Source: Owenia fusiformis (lineage: Eukaryota > Annelida > Polychaeta > Sabellida > Oweniidae). From it: a DNA stretch of 64,000 bases. Positions 1 through 11,781 of this stretch are shown one piece after another; positions within the stretch are counted from its first letter, which is position 1, and each line of letters starts with the position of its first letter. Made by a program: the position numbers and the translations under genes. The notes beneath the pieces were generated by a model. It did no database searches. It was not told the DNA's origin and was given only the letters and a program-made list of their open reading frames with translations. The stretch is taken from the NCBI GenBank assembly GCA_903813345.2, contig CAIIXF020000005.1, positions 8,619,375 through 8,683,374 on the forward strand. Reading direction: 5' to 3'.

Positions 1-487
1 AGGGGCTTTCACTTAAAAACAAGGATTTGAGCAAGGATGTATTGACTTTACATGGGGGATCTGCACTATTGACTTATTAACATGGGGATAGTATCATTTA
101 TCCCATGCCTAGTAGAGTTTTAGGGAGATAAGTTGGTAAGGTAAATCCCATATCCTGATTTAGGAGTTTCCATATCCAGAACCTCCATATCTCCCGTCAT
201 ATCTTCCGTTCGAGGGCATATCTTCCCGCTTTGAAAAAAAATTGAAGAAATATTTGGAAAAAAAACTTTGAAAAATAATTTGAAAAATGTAAAAAATTGG
301 TATCGATATGGCGAACTGAATTCAACATTGTTTTTTCTTCAACCAATTATCGAAAACAATCTGTAAAAAGCAAGGTCCTTTATATAGTGTTCACAGATAT
401 TGACAACAATTTAGTGCGAAAATTTTTTAAATATATTTTTTATAACTGTTTTTGTTAAAATTTTTATACAAAGGAAAATTTGGTTTA
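1..487. other. No gene seen; AT-rich flank
   Basis: No coding signal. Positions 130-235 contain a short run of CCATATC-type motifs that recurs at about 1285-1400, so the dispersed repeat that follows is bracketed by related sequence. Confidence 0.5.
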
Positions 488-1216
488 TTTAAAGTGTCTC
501 ACATTTTCGATCAAAACTTGCCATGCAAACATGTTAGTATACTTTACTGGCCCCCGTGCTGTAACAAGGAACCCAAAACACATTAAAACGTAAACATAAA
601 CCAATTAGTCACTTCACTATGAAAGTGGGGGTGTTAGCAATGTAATGGGTATTAGCAGAATACGCTGTGTGCATTGACTAACACAATATCAGTGGTCATT
701 TACTGTGTCAACTTAGTAACCCTTGCATATCGTGCTCACTCAAGTATTGAATAATTTTTTTATGATCTAAATATTTGTGGTTTATAAAAAAAGTGATATA
801 TTTTAGTTAGAAATACATTAATTAATATATTCATTCAAACAGCACTAGAATGCGGGAAGAAAGAGCAATGGTGACAAAATGCAGACAGAATTTTCCGTAA
901 GGGTTTACAAACATTTCTGGACACAATCATGTACTTCATGTGTACTGTTATTTTTAGTGCTGTATTTATTGATATAATTTCACATATTAAAATCATATTT
1001 TCCAGCAATGACTTCAAATTCGGAACCACACCCATATCACATTTTCTTCAATAACTCCAAACATGTGTAAACATTGACCATGTGCACATAAATTCAGATT
1101 TCACGAGCTCTTTCCTATTCGAGTACCTCATACACCCCTGCATGGATTTGAGTTGGATTCGCGTGAGCCGATACACATCGCAAACGCTGATTGGATAAAG
1201 ATTGCGAGAATCTTTA
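488..1216 (+). repeat. Dispersed 0.73 kb repeat, copy 1
   Basis: Nearly the same sequence recurs in the same orientation at 40614-41361. Both copies start with TTTAAAGTGTCTCACA and end with GAGAATCTTTA. They differ by scattered substitutions and small indels. No ORF of note and no clear terminal inverted repeat were found. It is probably a non-autonomous mobile element; the class is not known. Confidence 0.85.
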
Positions 1217-1985
1217 ACAACACGTACTCTAGAACCCCAATATAGATGAAAATTAAAGTAAACCCTTTATTTCATTAATAATCAAACAAACTCCATATAA
1301 GGAGAGGCGGTCTTCGGTCTCTCAGGTAGATATGCATATCTCCCTCTGGATAAACCCCATATCCAAAACCTCTCAGTACATAACCCTTATATACCTGAAC
1401 CATCATAGATATTTATTTAGGTAGAGTTTTTGTCACTCTCTACCTTTCATACACGGCACATAACCTTTTTTCAAGCATTATACAGTGTTTTATTATTTTA
1501 ATGTAGTGATGCCAAAACATTGTTCCATGCAATTTCTCTTACTATTGCAGACGTTTTTACCCTGTTGCGGCCATCTATTTTCCAAATTCTATATTCTCGT
1601 ATTAATCAAAAGTATTTAGTTTTTATCAAAATCAATTGATCATACAAATAATGCGATTACGTATATAAATTGTCTGTAGAGGGCTACCTTGTGTAACCCC
1701 ATTTTAGAGGCAAAAGCCCCTCATGGACTAAAAGGCCGTAGACTTCAAACTGCGTCAACCAATATCTTTAGGTAACACGATTAATTTTCCAAAAACTTGA
1801 CTGTGTTATGCAGGTTTGGCTCATGATTTTGAACTAGATGATGGTATCGTTTTGATTTATTCTGCATAAGTAGACAACAATGTAGTTTTTACTGACAAAG
1901 CTTTATTTTTTGACATATGTTTCAGGGAAATGGGACTGATACACAAACTAGCTCACAATTAATGCATTTATATCTTATACTAATA
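1217..1985. other. No gene seen
   Basis: AT-rich sequence with no supported coding exon, RNA gene or clear repeat apart from the CCATATC-type motifs at 1285-1400. Confidence 0.5.
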
Positions 1986-1989
1986 TAAT

Positions 1990-3025
1990 ATAGTACCCCA
2001 AAGGTAATTTTGTCGCAACTTCAAAATTAAATAGTGCCACTAATTTTTACTTATTTTCCATGAAAGGAGCATACCTTCTCTGTAGTGTTCCTAACCCTCA
2101 ATTTTTTTGTTTTTTCTTTAAACCTTTAATTTTAGAAAATACATTTATTTAGAAAATGTGTACATTTTCAATTTACTGCAAAAATAGAACAAAATCATAA
2201 CATTTTGTAACTTTTTATTCACATCGTCGTAACTTTATTCATTCATATTATCCGGGCATGGGTTTAAATAAAAATAATCTTTGAGAGCCCTAGTATTTAA
2301 CAACTCTTTATTTAGCATGACTGTGAATGTTATTGAATATTAGAGTCAATGTCTTCTATTTATTGGTATTGCTGTTCAGGAAATTAAAAAAACTGTGTAT
2401 TGTGACCCTGACAGGCTCTGCGCTGGGCAACATAACTCTTTGATATCCTATTTACAAAATCAGTTCTCCCTGTATGTTCATCAAAAAATGGCAAATGCTT
2501 CTGAAGTCTCTTATTTGCTGCAAGATATATATCATTTTAGAGCTTGAAGACACTCCTCAAATGACAAAAGACCAACAATTATGCGACAATACTCACCCCT
2601 TGGTGAGTTTAGTGGATGCTATCTGCATATGCACTCTGCTGGATGGCTTTATTGAACAATTCTCCAGGATGTTCAATAGGGGGTAGCATAACTTCACTGA
2701 TACTGGCACTTTCCAGTTTTGTAAAGTATGCAGTTGTAGGGTTGAAAGACTCTGGAGCAAATCCTTCTATACCCTTGCTTCATACTTTTTAGAACTGTAT
2801 TCGTGCATGTACTGTGTTACACATATTACCAGCAATTTGCTGCGATTTTGCTACATTTTTGCAAAAAATCGAAAATCAATACAAAAAACCACAACCTCTA
2901 GATGTGACATTAAAAAAATAGTCCAAAGAACATGTGTTCCAAAGAAGAGTAAAAATTAGTGACATTAGGTAATTTTGAAGTTCGCGACATTTTGACAATT
3001 TTGAAGTTTCCTATGGGGTACTAAT
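1990..3025. mobile_element. Non-autonomous element with long terminal inverted repeats
   Basis: The left end (about 1991-2055, starting TAGTACCCCAAAGG) matches the reverse complement of the right end (about 2948-3024, ending CTATGGGGTACTAAT) over roughly 65-75 bp with mismatches. The interior of about 0.9 kb has only short, unconvincing ORFs, one of them at 2474-2686. This fits a foldback or MITE-like DNA element. Boundaries are approximate. Confidence 0.7.
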
Positions 3026-3825
3026 ATGTTACTTCACGACCACTGGTTTGATTCACTGGTCTTTAAGGCTGTGTGTATGATTAACTTTAACTGTCGATCA
3101 GTAAATGTATGTTACGATGAAACACTTTTACAACATTAGAATAGTAACAGAAACCCCGAGTCTATGATTTATGTCAAAAATACAACCTGAGTGCTATGGT
3201 AACCATTATTTTATTGTTTGGAGGCCATGAGATTAGAAACTTTCTAAATACAAGATATTTAAAGAGGTGTTGATTTGAGCAAGATTCCTTAAAATTTGAC
3301 ATAATGGGAAACCGAGTGTCTTTACCTAGTGAACACCTTGTATTAAACCATAAATCATGGAATCTTTATTCCCAATGTATTGAATTGAGAATTAAAAACA
3401 AAATCATTATATATTATGTCATATTATATTATATCATGTATCACATACCATATTATATCATGAATCATATATATCATAATATATTATATTGCATTAATTT
3501 ATACATGTATATCATTTTAGAACTGTTTGATCTTTCTATAAAATGAAACTTGGGACGTAATGGATAAAAAATGTCTGGAGCACGGAATAATCTGTAAAAT
3601 TGCTATCCTCTGGACATGTGTCTTAATAAAAATGATATTTGGAAATATAAATATGCTAAAAGACAATTTAACTCCAGCGTAGGATGTAAAATACATTTTA
3701 TTTATTTATTTATTCATTTTGGTCTCACAACAGATTTATTTTACAAATACTAGTAGTACTAAAATATCATTAAAAACACTGCCCCAGCCAGTGCGGCTTA
3801 TGCGAGACTACGTTTCATATATGTA
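3026..3825. other. No gene seen; AT-rich low-complexity tract
   Basis: No supported gene. Positions 3405-3500 are a low-complexity TATATTATATCAT-type tract. The ORF of 80 codons that crosses it is an artefact of the repeat. Confidence 0.5.
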
Positions 3826-4784
3826 TAGGGTGTCTCAAAAAATGTACCCAAAATTATATCAAAACCATAGACAAACCAATCAATATTTTCAGACATTTTT
3901 TGCATGGTCTTGTAGATAAAAGATGAAATTTTTTTCCCTGTACACAGTTTTTAATTCAGTTTTGCTCTTTTGATACTTTAACCCGTTACCCTTTACACCA
4001 CATATTCAATGTAACCTCATATTTCGATGACAGTCTGCATCCTTACTACTACATTGTTCATCACATTTGATATTTCTGGTGAAATGCTTTGATTTCTGTT
4101 CGGAAGCTGGTCTTAAGTTGTTCTAGGTCTCTTAGCTTGGGTTTAGCATAAAAATGGTCCTTCAAATAGCCTCAGAGAAAAAAGTATGGGCCGTCAAAAA
4201 TGGTGAATAGGGAGGCCCTCACGATGTCTTATAGCCCCCTTATACAGAGCGGTCAGAGGCTCAAGAAACTGCATTGCTTGGGGTTCTAAAGTAGCTTTTG
4301 TTTGTGTATCGATTTGAGACCACTGTGTTTTCATTTGGATATGATTTGGTCTCCAGGATAGCCTGCCTAACTCGGGAAGGTAACTCCTGAATCATTTGAC
4401 GATAATTGACCTGATTATCTGTGTTTGTCCTGCCATTGTCATCCTCAAACATCTTTCTCTGTGGCTATTTGAAGCAAAAAGACCTGGAACAACTTAAGGG
4501 CAACATCCAAAGAGAAATCCAAAACATTCCACCAGAATTATTATCAAATGTGATGTAGCAGTAAGGATACAGGCTGTCATCGAAATATGAGGTTACGTCA
4601 ATTATGTGGTGTAAAAGGTAAAGGGTTAAAGCATCAAAAAGACAAGACTGAAATAAAAATGGTGTATTGGGGAGAAAACTTTCATGTTTTGGCTACATGA
4701 CCATGCAAACAATGTCTGAAAATATTGATTGGTTTATCTGTGCTCTTCACATACTTTTGGGTACATTTTTTGAGACACCCTGTA
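3826..4784. mobile_element. Mariner/Tc-type non-autonomous DNA transposon
   Basis: The left terminus (3826-3850, GGGTGTCTCAAAAAATGTAC) is the inverted copy of the right terminus (4759-4784, GTACATTTTTTGAGACACCC), and both ends abut TA dinucleotides. Further inverted homology lies inside, about 4010-4075 against 4547-4610. The central minus-strand ORF (4261-4452) reads like a short stretch of a decayed transposase DNA-binding region, but this is weak. It looks like a deletion derivative that cannot move by itself. Confidence 0.8.
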
Positions 4785-5549
4785 TATTAAAGGTATTGCA
4801 CATATAATTATTTCTAATGACTGTCAATCAATAAATTGTCATTTAGGCTTAATTATTGCCCATATAGCATAAGATACAATGTTAGTTTCTAAAAAATAAA
4901 TAAATACATTAATATTTCAAACTACATAATCTTTGTTTATCACATATTTGTTTGTCTGTGTTTGTACATAAGGAATACAGTTTTAGATACAATAAAAGCT
5001 ATCTCTGGAGAAGTACTCAGGTATATTAACTGGTCATTTTTACTTTTGTTTAGGAAGTCAGGGTTGCTGCTTTGAGCTTGTGCTATCATAATGCTTCATG
5101 GGCCGGATATTCTACTGGGAAATGTTGTTCATTTTCAATTTTATGATCATCACACATTTCATATGTCCTGTCTTCAAGGGGTGCCTTGGGTTTGGTGAAT
5201 CTCCCGATTCTATCTATTTTCAGTAGTAAAACTCCACATCTTAATTTGGAGAATGCACTTCTTTGATATCTAATTAGGTTGATTTTTGTGTAGCTTCCAG
5301 GCTTAAACTCACCTTTGGTTGTTTTGTAAGTTCTCAGTTTATTATTTGGACCTATTATACTCAGTTCTTACATCATCATACAGTATGATGAAAAACAAAG
5401 GAGCTCCCTTTGTCAAAATATTGATGAGAAAGAATAACAGTATCAGAATTTTTTCCGTTCACGCTTACATTGTGCAAGTTTAACCTCTCCTTCTTAGATT
5501 GTCAGTCATTATCATTGTCAGATGATATGTTTTTAAACAATTTAAGATA
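4785..5549. other. No gene seen
   Basis: No supported coding exon or RNA gene. The sequence between two DNA transposons appears to be ordinary intergenic DNA. Confidence 0.4.
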
Positions 5550-5939
5550 TACACTGTTGCTCATAAATATATTATATTTGGCAGATCAGAATTCAAACTT
5601 TGGAAGAAGACAGCATTTATTTGGAGTCATTTCAACAATTTATTTTGTAGACAAATAATAATCACATATTTCTGCTACAAATTAACATTTTTTAGAGAAA
5701 AAATACTTACATGTTTAGAAAATTACTGCCATTTAACTAGGGGTACTCTACGAATTTTTGAATTTTCAAAACACACCGATCCAAACCAAATTGTAATGTA
5801 AAGCAAATCAAACAAGGCAAATATCAGGTCATGATGATTGAAGTGTCCTCTATCCAAGAATGGCACTTATATGTGGTATGCCCTCCTTTTTTACAACCAG
5901 AGCATCAACACTGCAGGGCCAACTATAAATTAAACATCT

Positions 5940-6857
5940 ACATGAAAACCCTCAATCGGGACAGAGCGTAACTTGTCTAAATTTTGAGGTCGTGATCCAT
6001 TTCACAATTTGCCCTATCAAGGTTGTCTAACATGTGCTCTACAGGAGCCTGATTTGGTGACTTTTGTACCCAGAGAAGCTGGTCCACATAACTTCCCCTG
6101 GGGTAATCCAGCACAATGTCACTATCTTGTGTAAGAGCATGATCATGCTGCAGTTGAAAGTTACCCCATAACACTCTGTTTGCATGTGGTACTAGATGTA
6201 GGTCTAAAAGGTCACATTACTCTGACATTATTGCTGGGAATCACCAAGGTGGTGCGATCTCTGTAGTACTGCCCAAAACAACCTCTGTAATACTGCTCCT
6301 AAAATGAAGAGGACTGCTTCCATGGGCTATCACAGCTCCAAGTGTCTTTCCCTTGGCTCTACGACAGAAACGAACACAATTATTAACTTTTTGGAGAATG
6401 TATCTTCTTCCACCACATGATATCATACGACGTCAGCAATTAAGGCCAACGTTTTGGTGCCTTCTTGCCCATTGAAGGCATCTTTCTTCGTTATGATCAG
6501 TCAGCTTTGGTCTCTTTAAAGGTCTCACGGCCTTTCACCCATCTGTCCATAATAAAGAAATCGGTGTTTGACTTTGGGCCCTGAAACCCGAGTTTCAAGG
6601 TGAGGGAGCCATTCCTCTACTCTAGTAGTATAGTAATGGTCGACTAAAAGCAATTTTGATGACATAAACGCAGCAGGTAGTGGTCTTTTAATTGCATTTG
6701 TCTTTCTTGGGCTACCATTGCTGTGACCTGGAGTCACATTCCTGTGCCTTTGGTTCCACTGAAGAATTTTTATAGACTGTTCCTGACACATCCATAGGGT
6801 CTTGGCCGTGGCAGTTTGTTTCATGCCGAAGAGCGCCATTCCTTTTACCTTTTTCAC
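5940..6857 (-). pseudogene. Tc1-like transposase pseudogene
   Basis: Three consecutive minus-strand fragments in different frames align in order with Tc1 transposases. The 6525-6857 piece carries the N-terminal helix-turn-helix part (GMKQTATAKTLW, then WNQRHRNVTPGHSNGSPRKT). The 6241-6426 piece carries the middle (an AHGSSPLHF-like segment). The 5977-6174 piece carries the C-terminal catalytic part (NFQLQHDHA, then SPNQAPVEHMLDNLDRA). In active family members the last motif reads SPDLNPIEH, so the region of the third acidic catalytic residue is altered. Frameshifts separate the fragments. No functional enzyme can be made. Confidence 0.85.
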
Positions 6858-7103
6858 TTATTCTATGGGACGTGTCTTCTAAAAACTCTTAGAACACAAT
6901 ATGAGATTTGTATAAAATGCGTACAATTACTACAGCTAAGATTTATATGCCTCCTTCAAATTATCAATATCATGAGGTCATAGGGTCACGTGAGTGAATG
7001 CAAATTTAATCAACCATAAATGATTTAATTTTACATACCAACCAGATTTATATGCAAAACTGAGTAGGGAATTAGAATACATTAATCATTATCAACAAAA
7101 TAT

Positions 7104-7185
7104 TACCCTTTGCATTCGTTTGACTTCACTTCTTGAAAGAGAGCTTCGTCTTCTTGTAGTTTAACTAGACTCTGCACGCAGGGTA
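7104..7185 (+). mobile_element. TACCC-ended MITE, short copy 1
   Basis: Begins TACCCTTTGCATTCGTTTGA and ends ACTCTGCACGCAGGGTA. The same ends occur at 25156-25533 (long copy) and, inverted, at 35810-35881. The short copies keep both ends and lack the middle, as expected for internally deleted MITEs. It is nested inside the Tc1 element. Confidence 0.8.
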
Positions 7186-7359
7186 ACAAAATATGATTAT
7201 TTTGTAGAAATTATTCCAAACAACTAACATCTGTAAAATATTCCATATTTGTGAGCAACAGTGTATAGTCCTGGTCAGACGATACAAAGAAGTTGTTCAC
7301 CAGGAGGGAATATGATGGGGAATATCACAAGAACGATGTCAATCAAATATCGATATGAT

Positions 7360-7970
7360 CCGAGGTTACTCACTTCGAGAGCCATGTTAGATTTTGAAAC
7401 TTATGGCTCTCAAACGGAGAAGTGAACAGCTGATCAATAGTGACCTTTGAAATTGAATTAAGTCGATCCGCGGCTTACTTTTGATCTCTAACTGTGTCTT
7501 ACATCAGTATCATCAATCCGTGTAAGTATTGGAGCGCTGGAGTACTTCTTTTTCGATCAAGACTTGTAAATTGTTCATCGAGTTAAAGTTTTACAGACCT
7601 ATTTCCAATATGGCGGTTTGCTAGGTGCAAGATACGCAACGAACGAAATGAATTTTGAGAATTAGTTAGGTTCGGACAACCTCCGGAGATTTACGAAAAT
7701 GTCCGAGCAGAAACCGCCATATTGGAATTTGGCAGTAAAACGATTCACTCGACTAATAATTACAAGTCTTGATCGAAAAAGAAGTACTCCAGCGCTCCAA
7801 TACTTACACGGATTGATGATACTGATGTAAGACACAGTTAGAGACCAAAAGTAAGCCGCGGATCGACTTAATTCGGTTTCAAAGGTCACGATCATTGAGC
7901 TGTCCAAATGCTCCGTGGGAAAGCTATTATATCAAAATCCAAATAGCTTTCGCAGGAAGTAAATCCGAGG
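7360..7970. mobile_element. Large hairpin (foldback) element
   Basis: Arms of about 260 bp, 7360-7620 and 7711-7970, are inverted copies with high identity. An example is GTCGATCCGCGGCTTACTTT against its complement at about 7850. They enclose a 90 bp centre. Weaker inverted similarity continues outward (GGGGAATAT-type sequence on both sides), so the element may span about 7290-8030. It lies 95 bp from the Tc1 element. An 81-codon minus-strand ORF over the right arm is not considered a gene. Confidence 0.85.
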
Positions 7971-8030
7971 TTTATTCCCCATATCACCCCGACAGATGAA
8001 TAACGACCTTATACCACGGTCAAGAGCAAT

Positions 8031-9797
8031 ATCTTCCTCAAAAACCATCTGTTTGATGAGAAAACAATAAACTAATTTTTACAATATAAACGTTACATGT
8101 ATTTCATAGTATGACTGTCAAAACATAAAAATCTAGTTTGGAAATTAGTAATTCAATAGATGACGTGAATGTGAAAAGAACGAAACCAAGTCTCAAATGA
8201 TTTCCCCGGGCGGGATGATATCAGAATTAGCGGGGTGATATTGGAAAAAACTAAAACTAAAATGCAGTTTTTGAACTAATCAGAGGAATTGATCCTCGAA
8301 ATCAATACTAAATAAAGTTAATTATATCATAAAATCAACCAATCAAATGCATTCATTTAACATCTGAATCTGGCAGTGAGCTGGTATATACGAATGAACC
8401 CAAAACACAACAAATGAGGAAGAATCAAGGTGCACCAAAATTGTCCATTTACAGACAATACAATGACTGCGATTGTTCGCGAAGATGTGGATGTTATTAT
8501 TTCAAGCTGTTTCTGTCCGCTGATTGATTGATCATTTCACTTGTCATGAACTAATCAGAACGCTTCGATTTTGCGGAAAATTTAACTGCACTTCATTTAG
8601 TTATGTTTCCTTACAAAGGCATTAAATATGAAAACACATTGGCATCTATTTCCTAACAAGAATTACTTCTCCTTTTACATCGCTCAAAAATTGCTTGAAA
8701 ATACCTAGGATGAAGAAAAATCCTGGGAAAATCCTATTCGCCGCTGCCCATATTATCAGTCTATACATATTCAAGGAAAACATAAACGATTTTACAATTA
8801 CATGTTTCCAACTTTTTCTAAAATTGTGGGTACACAAATTTATTATTATTGCATCACTTATCCATTTTTGCAATTTGAATGTTAGATAATTTCTCCATTT
8901 GAAGATGGAACAGATCTTTTTGGGAAATAATATATTTCAGATACGTACAGCATGCGCTAGGTCAGTCATAAGTGCATGTTGCCATGATTCAAGTCTTATT
9001 CTGCCTCTTATAGATATACAAACCTACACGTAACATTTTATTACACAGATGAGAGAAACAAGTTGTTTTCTCAAACCATCATTCACAAAAATATGAAGTG
9101 TGCCGACATTTATGACATTTATGTGCTCTAAATTGTCAAACATGACGTTTATCCGGACATATAATAGCCCTGTTTTCCAATTAGCAACTAGTCTTTTCTG
9201 GAAAGGAACTGGTAAAAGGTTGCGATCTTCTACGACCAGGTAAATATATGATGCATGACAATAAACAGTCAAAAGTAAAATGTAATCTGAGATTATTATA
9301 ATGCATATTATTTTTTGCGAATAACTACACCTTTCAGATATTTCCATGGCGTATAGCGACAATTATTTCTCTATTATGAATGGGGAGTGTATGAATAAAG
9401 ACTAGTAGCGATTGCATGCTTATAGAATAGTAGCAGATTAACATTACTAATCTGTTCAGTTAAAGACTATAATGAATAGGTTATGTCTGGTTAATTGTAG
9501 AGAAGCACCTGCAGGGGAAGTGGAGCTACAGTCACGCTATTATTGCCATACTGTAGGCTCTCAACACTCAATTATATGTTTTCTCATCGGTGAAGTCTTG
9601 TATCGACACCTTTAAAGTTCCCCGTGTCATTATTACAGAAATGGGATATGATGAAGGGGGGGGGGGGGTGATATGTACAGGATCGTGAAGCAAGATTAGA
9701 TGTTTCAATCCCATAGTTTTGTACCATACCCCTTTGCAGCCATTTGCATTCGTTCGACTTCGCTTCGACTTAAAAGTGAGTCTTATCTTCGGTAGTT
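8031..9797. other. No gene seen
   Basis: No supported exon. ORFs of 64-112 codons here (for example 9024-9362 minus) have AT-driven composition and match no family I recognise. 9656-9668 is a poly-G run. 9731-9790 has a partial relative of the TACCC MITE end (TTTGCATTCGTTCGACTTCG). Confidence 0.45.
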
Positions 9798-10403
9798 AAA
9801 GGAATATTCCTTGCCAAACCATCTCTCTCCTCATATGGTAGCTATAACCATATATATGCTTGCCATGTTTAGCAAAACACGCAAAAATGTTTTGATCTGG
9901 TCAAATTTGATCACTTAGAAATGTGATGCTCAATTCCAGTAAGCTGCCATTTTTTAAAATTTCACACAGGAGGTGATGTCATCGACTCTCAACTTTGCAT
10001 ATATCATTAGGTGAGGAGCTATTAACAATTACAAAACCAGCTAAATATTCTTTTTCAACTTTGGATCTTATTTAATCCTTCTTAAAATCTTTTCATTTAT
10101 TCTAAGTTGACAAGCCCTGAAAATATTTTTGCACAGAAAGTAATGATCACTTGTCTAGAAGTGATTTTGTGCTACTTTCCTATACTGTTATGGGCAAGGT
10201 TATAGAAGTTGAGAGTTGATGACATCACTTCCTGCAAGAAATCTTAAAAGATGGCAGCTCACTGGAAATAAGCACTAGATTTTTAAATGATCAATATTGA
10301 CCATATTAAAACATTTTCCCATGTTTTGCTAAATATGTAAACTATATATATATGATTATAGCTACATATCAAGAGAGAAAGGGTCTGGCAAGGAATATTC
10401 CTT
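9798..10403. mobile_element. Palindromic foldback element with AAAGGAATATTCC ends
   Basis: The left arm 9798-9993 and right arm 10207-10403 are inverted copies. The left starts AAAGGAATATTCCTTGCCA and the right ends TGGCAAGGAATATTCCTTT. Matching inner parts include GATGTCATCGACTCTCAACT against its inverse. About 210 bp of centre separates them. No ORF. Confidence 0.85.
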
Positions 10404-11781
10404 TAATAATTCTGCGCGTAGGGGTATTTACATCAATGTATTAACCTTGAACACGCATTCCCTTTCAGGTAGAGAGGGAATATGGAGAGGGATGATTTGT
10501 AAGTACAGAGCCTTGATGCAAGATTATCAACACAAGAACAAATACAAGTACCAGTACCAGTAATACAACGATTGTATATATGATAATATATGTTTACTTT
10601 AATTTCCGATTTTTTGACGATAAATACAATTACTTATTTTGAATTTCTTTTCATTCATGACCAGCGAGACCGAGATGACCGTAAAAGAAAAGGATGTCGA
10701 TAAAAAGATAACGCAAGACGGTATTTCTGCCCATCATAAATAGGTTCTCAAATTGATAAATGAAAATATATGCATCCGAGGTAAATTAAGAGATAGACCG
10801 ACCTGGCGAAGGACTCATTAGGATCCTCTCAGTAAGAGATACTCTCATAAATAAAAGATCAATTACAAAGCCCATTGTATCGATGATCAAAACGCCTGTG
10901 ATCTGTTGCGATCATGTTCTGATCACAGGACTTTAATTATATACATTTCTCCTAAATATGTCGCTGTTGTCTCTAATTAACGATATGTCTAAATTATGCA
11001 TGAGGCGCTAGCCTACTGAATGGATAGGCGGAATTCCGGATAATTTCCCTTTCGAAATAATTGAGCATTTATGGTTGAGGGAAAGGTGCAAAAGCAACGT
11101 GTCATCAATCTCCAAAGCCAACTTTTCAGAAAATTAGATGAATAAGGCCAACCCAAAAAGAAAATGTTGAACGAGTTGGATGAAATTAAACTAACACACC
11201 ACCAGGAAAAAAACAAAAAATAAAACATACAAACTTGAACTCAAAAGCAAAAATGTGGTTAACTTAAAAACCATAAGTTTATGAATTGTGTACATTTAAA
11301 ACAGCCTTTTATAAGATAATAACAAAAAATAAAAATAAAATCAAGCCTTTCACCGATTATTCGGCTTACTCAGTGGCAAAATACATATTAAGTCGAGACG
11401 ATCTTCAAAAAATCGGACTGATGCAGCAGAAAAATTACTAAAAAGATTTGCCTTGATGATTACGATATAATATTGCTCATGCATCACTGAAATTCATTAT
11501 TAATATTCTATCCATTTCGATCAATCAATGTTAAGGACGGTATGAAAAGATGTGAAACAAACATTTATTTATGAACCCCTACCAGTCGTTAATGATCGGT
11601 CCTGTCAATTAATGACACGCACGTCTCAATAAAACAGGCGCACTTCACAAATTAGCGGTATTGTTTCACTAAATACGAACAAGTGCTCTTCATTAGATAT
11701 CTGATATTAAGACTAAGATTAAGAAAATTATCAAATACCGACATACTTGAAGAAAAAAGTAGAAATTGAAAACGGTACACG
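10404..11781. other. Upstream region of the Pox neuro-like gene; no other gene seen
   Basis: AT-rich intergenic sequence leading into the first Pox neuro-like exon. No coding exon was recognised; the 71-codon minus ORF at 11013-11228 is not supported. The promoter must lie at the 3' end of this stretch, but I cannot point to a convincing TATA box. Confidence 0.4.

Larger units (their letters stand above)
5550..7265 (-). mobile_element. Tc1-like DNA transposon, decayed
   Basis: The terminal inverted repeats are clear: 5550-5585 begins TACACTGTTGCTCATAAATAT and 7231-7265 is its inverse, ending TGAGCAACAGTGTA. The insertion is flanked by TA as expected for Tc1/mariner. The interior carries a transposase pseudogene on the minus strand (about 5940-6857). 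A short copy of the TACCC-ended MITE (7104-7185) sits inside the right end and must have inserted later. Confidence 0.88.

Noticed and set aside
2474-2686. 70-codon plus-strand ORF inside the 1990-3025 inverted-repeat element
   Set aside because: No recognised family, no splice partner and composition like the surrounding non-coding DNA.
8646-9362. Three ORFs of 64-112 codons on both strands
   Set aside because: They overlap in conflicting frames or stand alone, have AT-driven residue content and show no domain signature.
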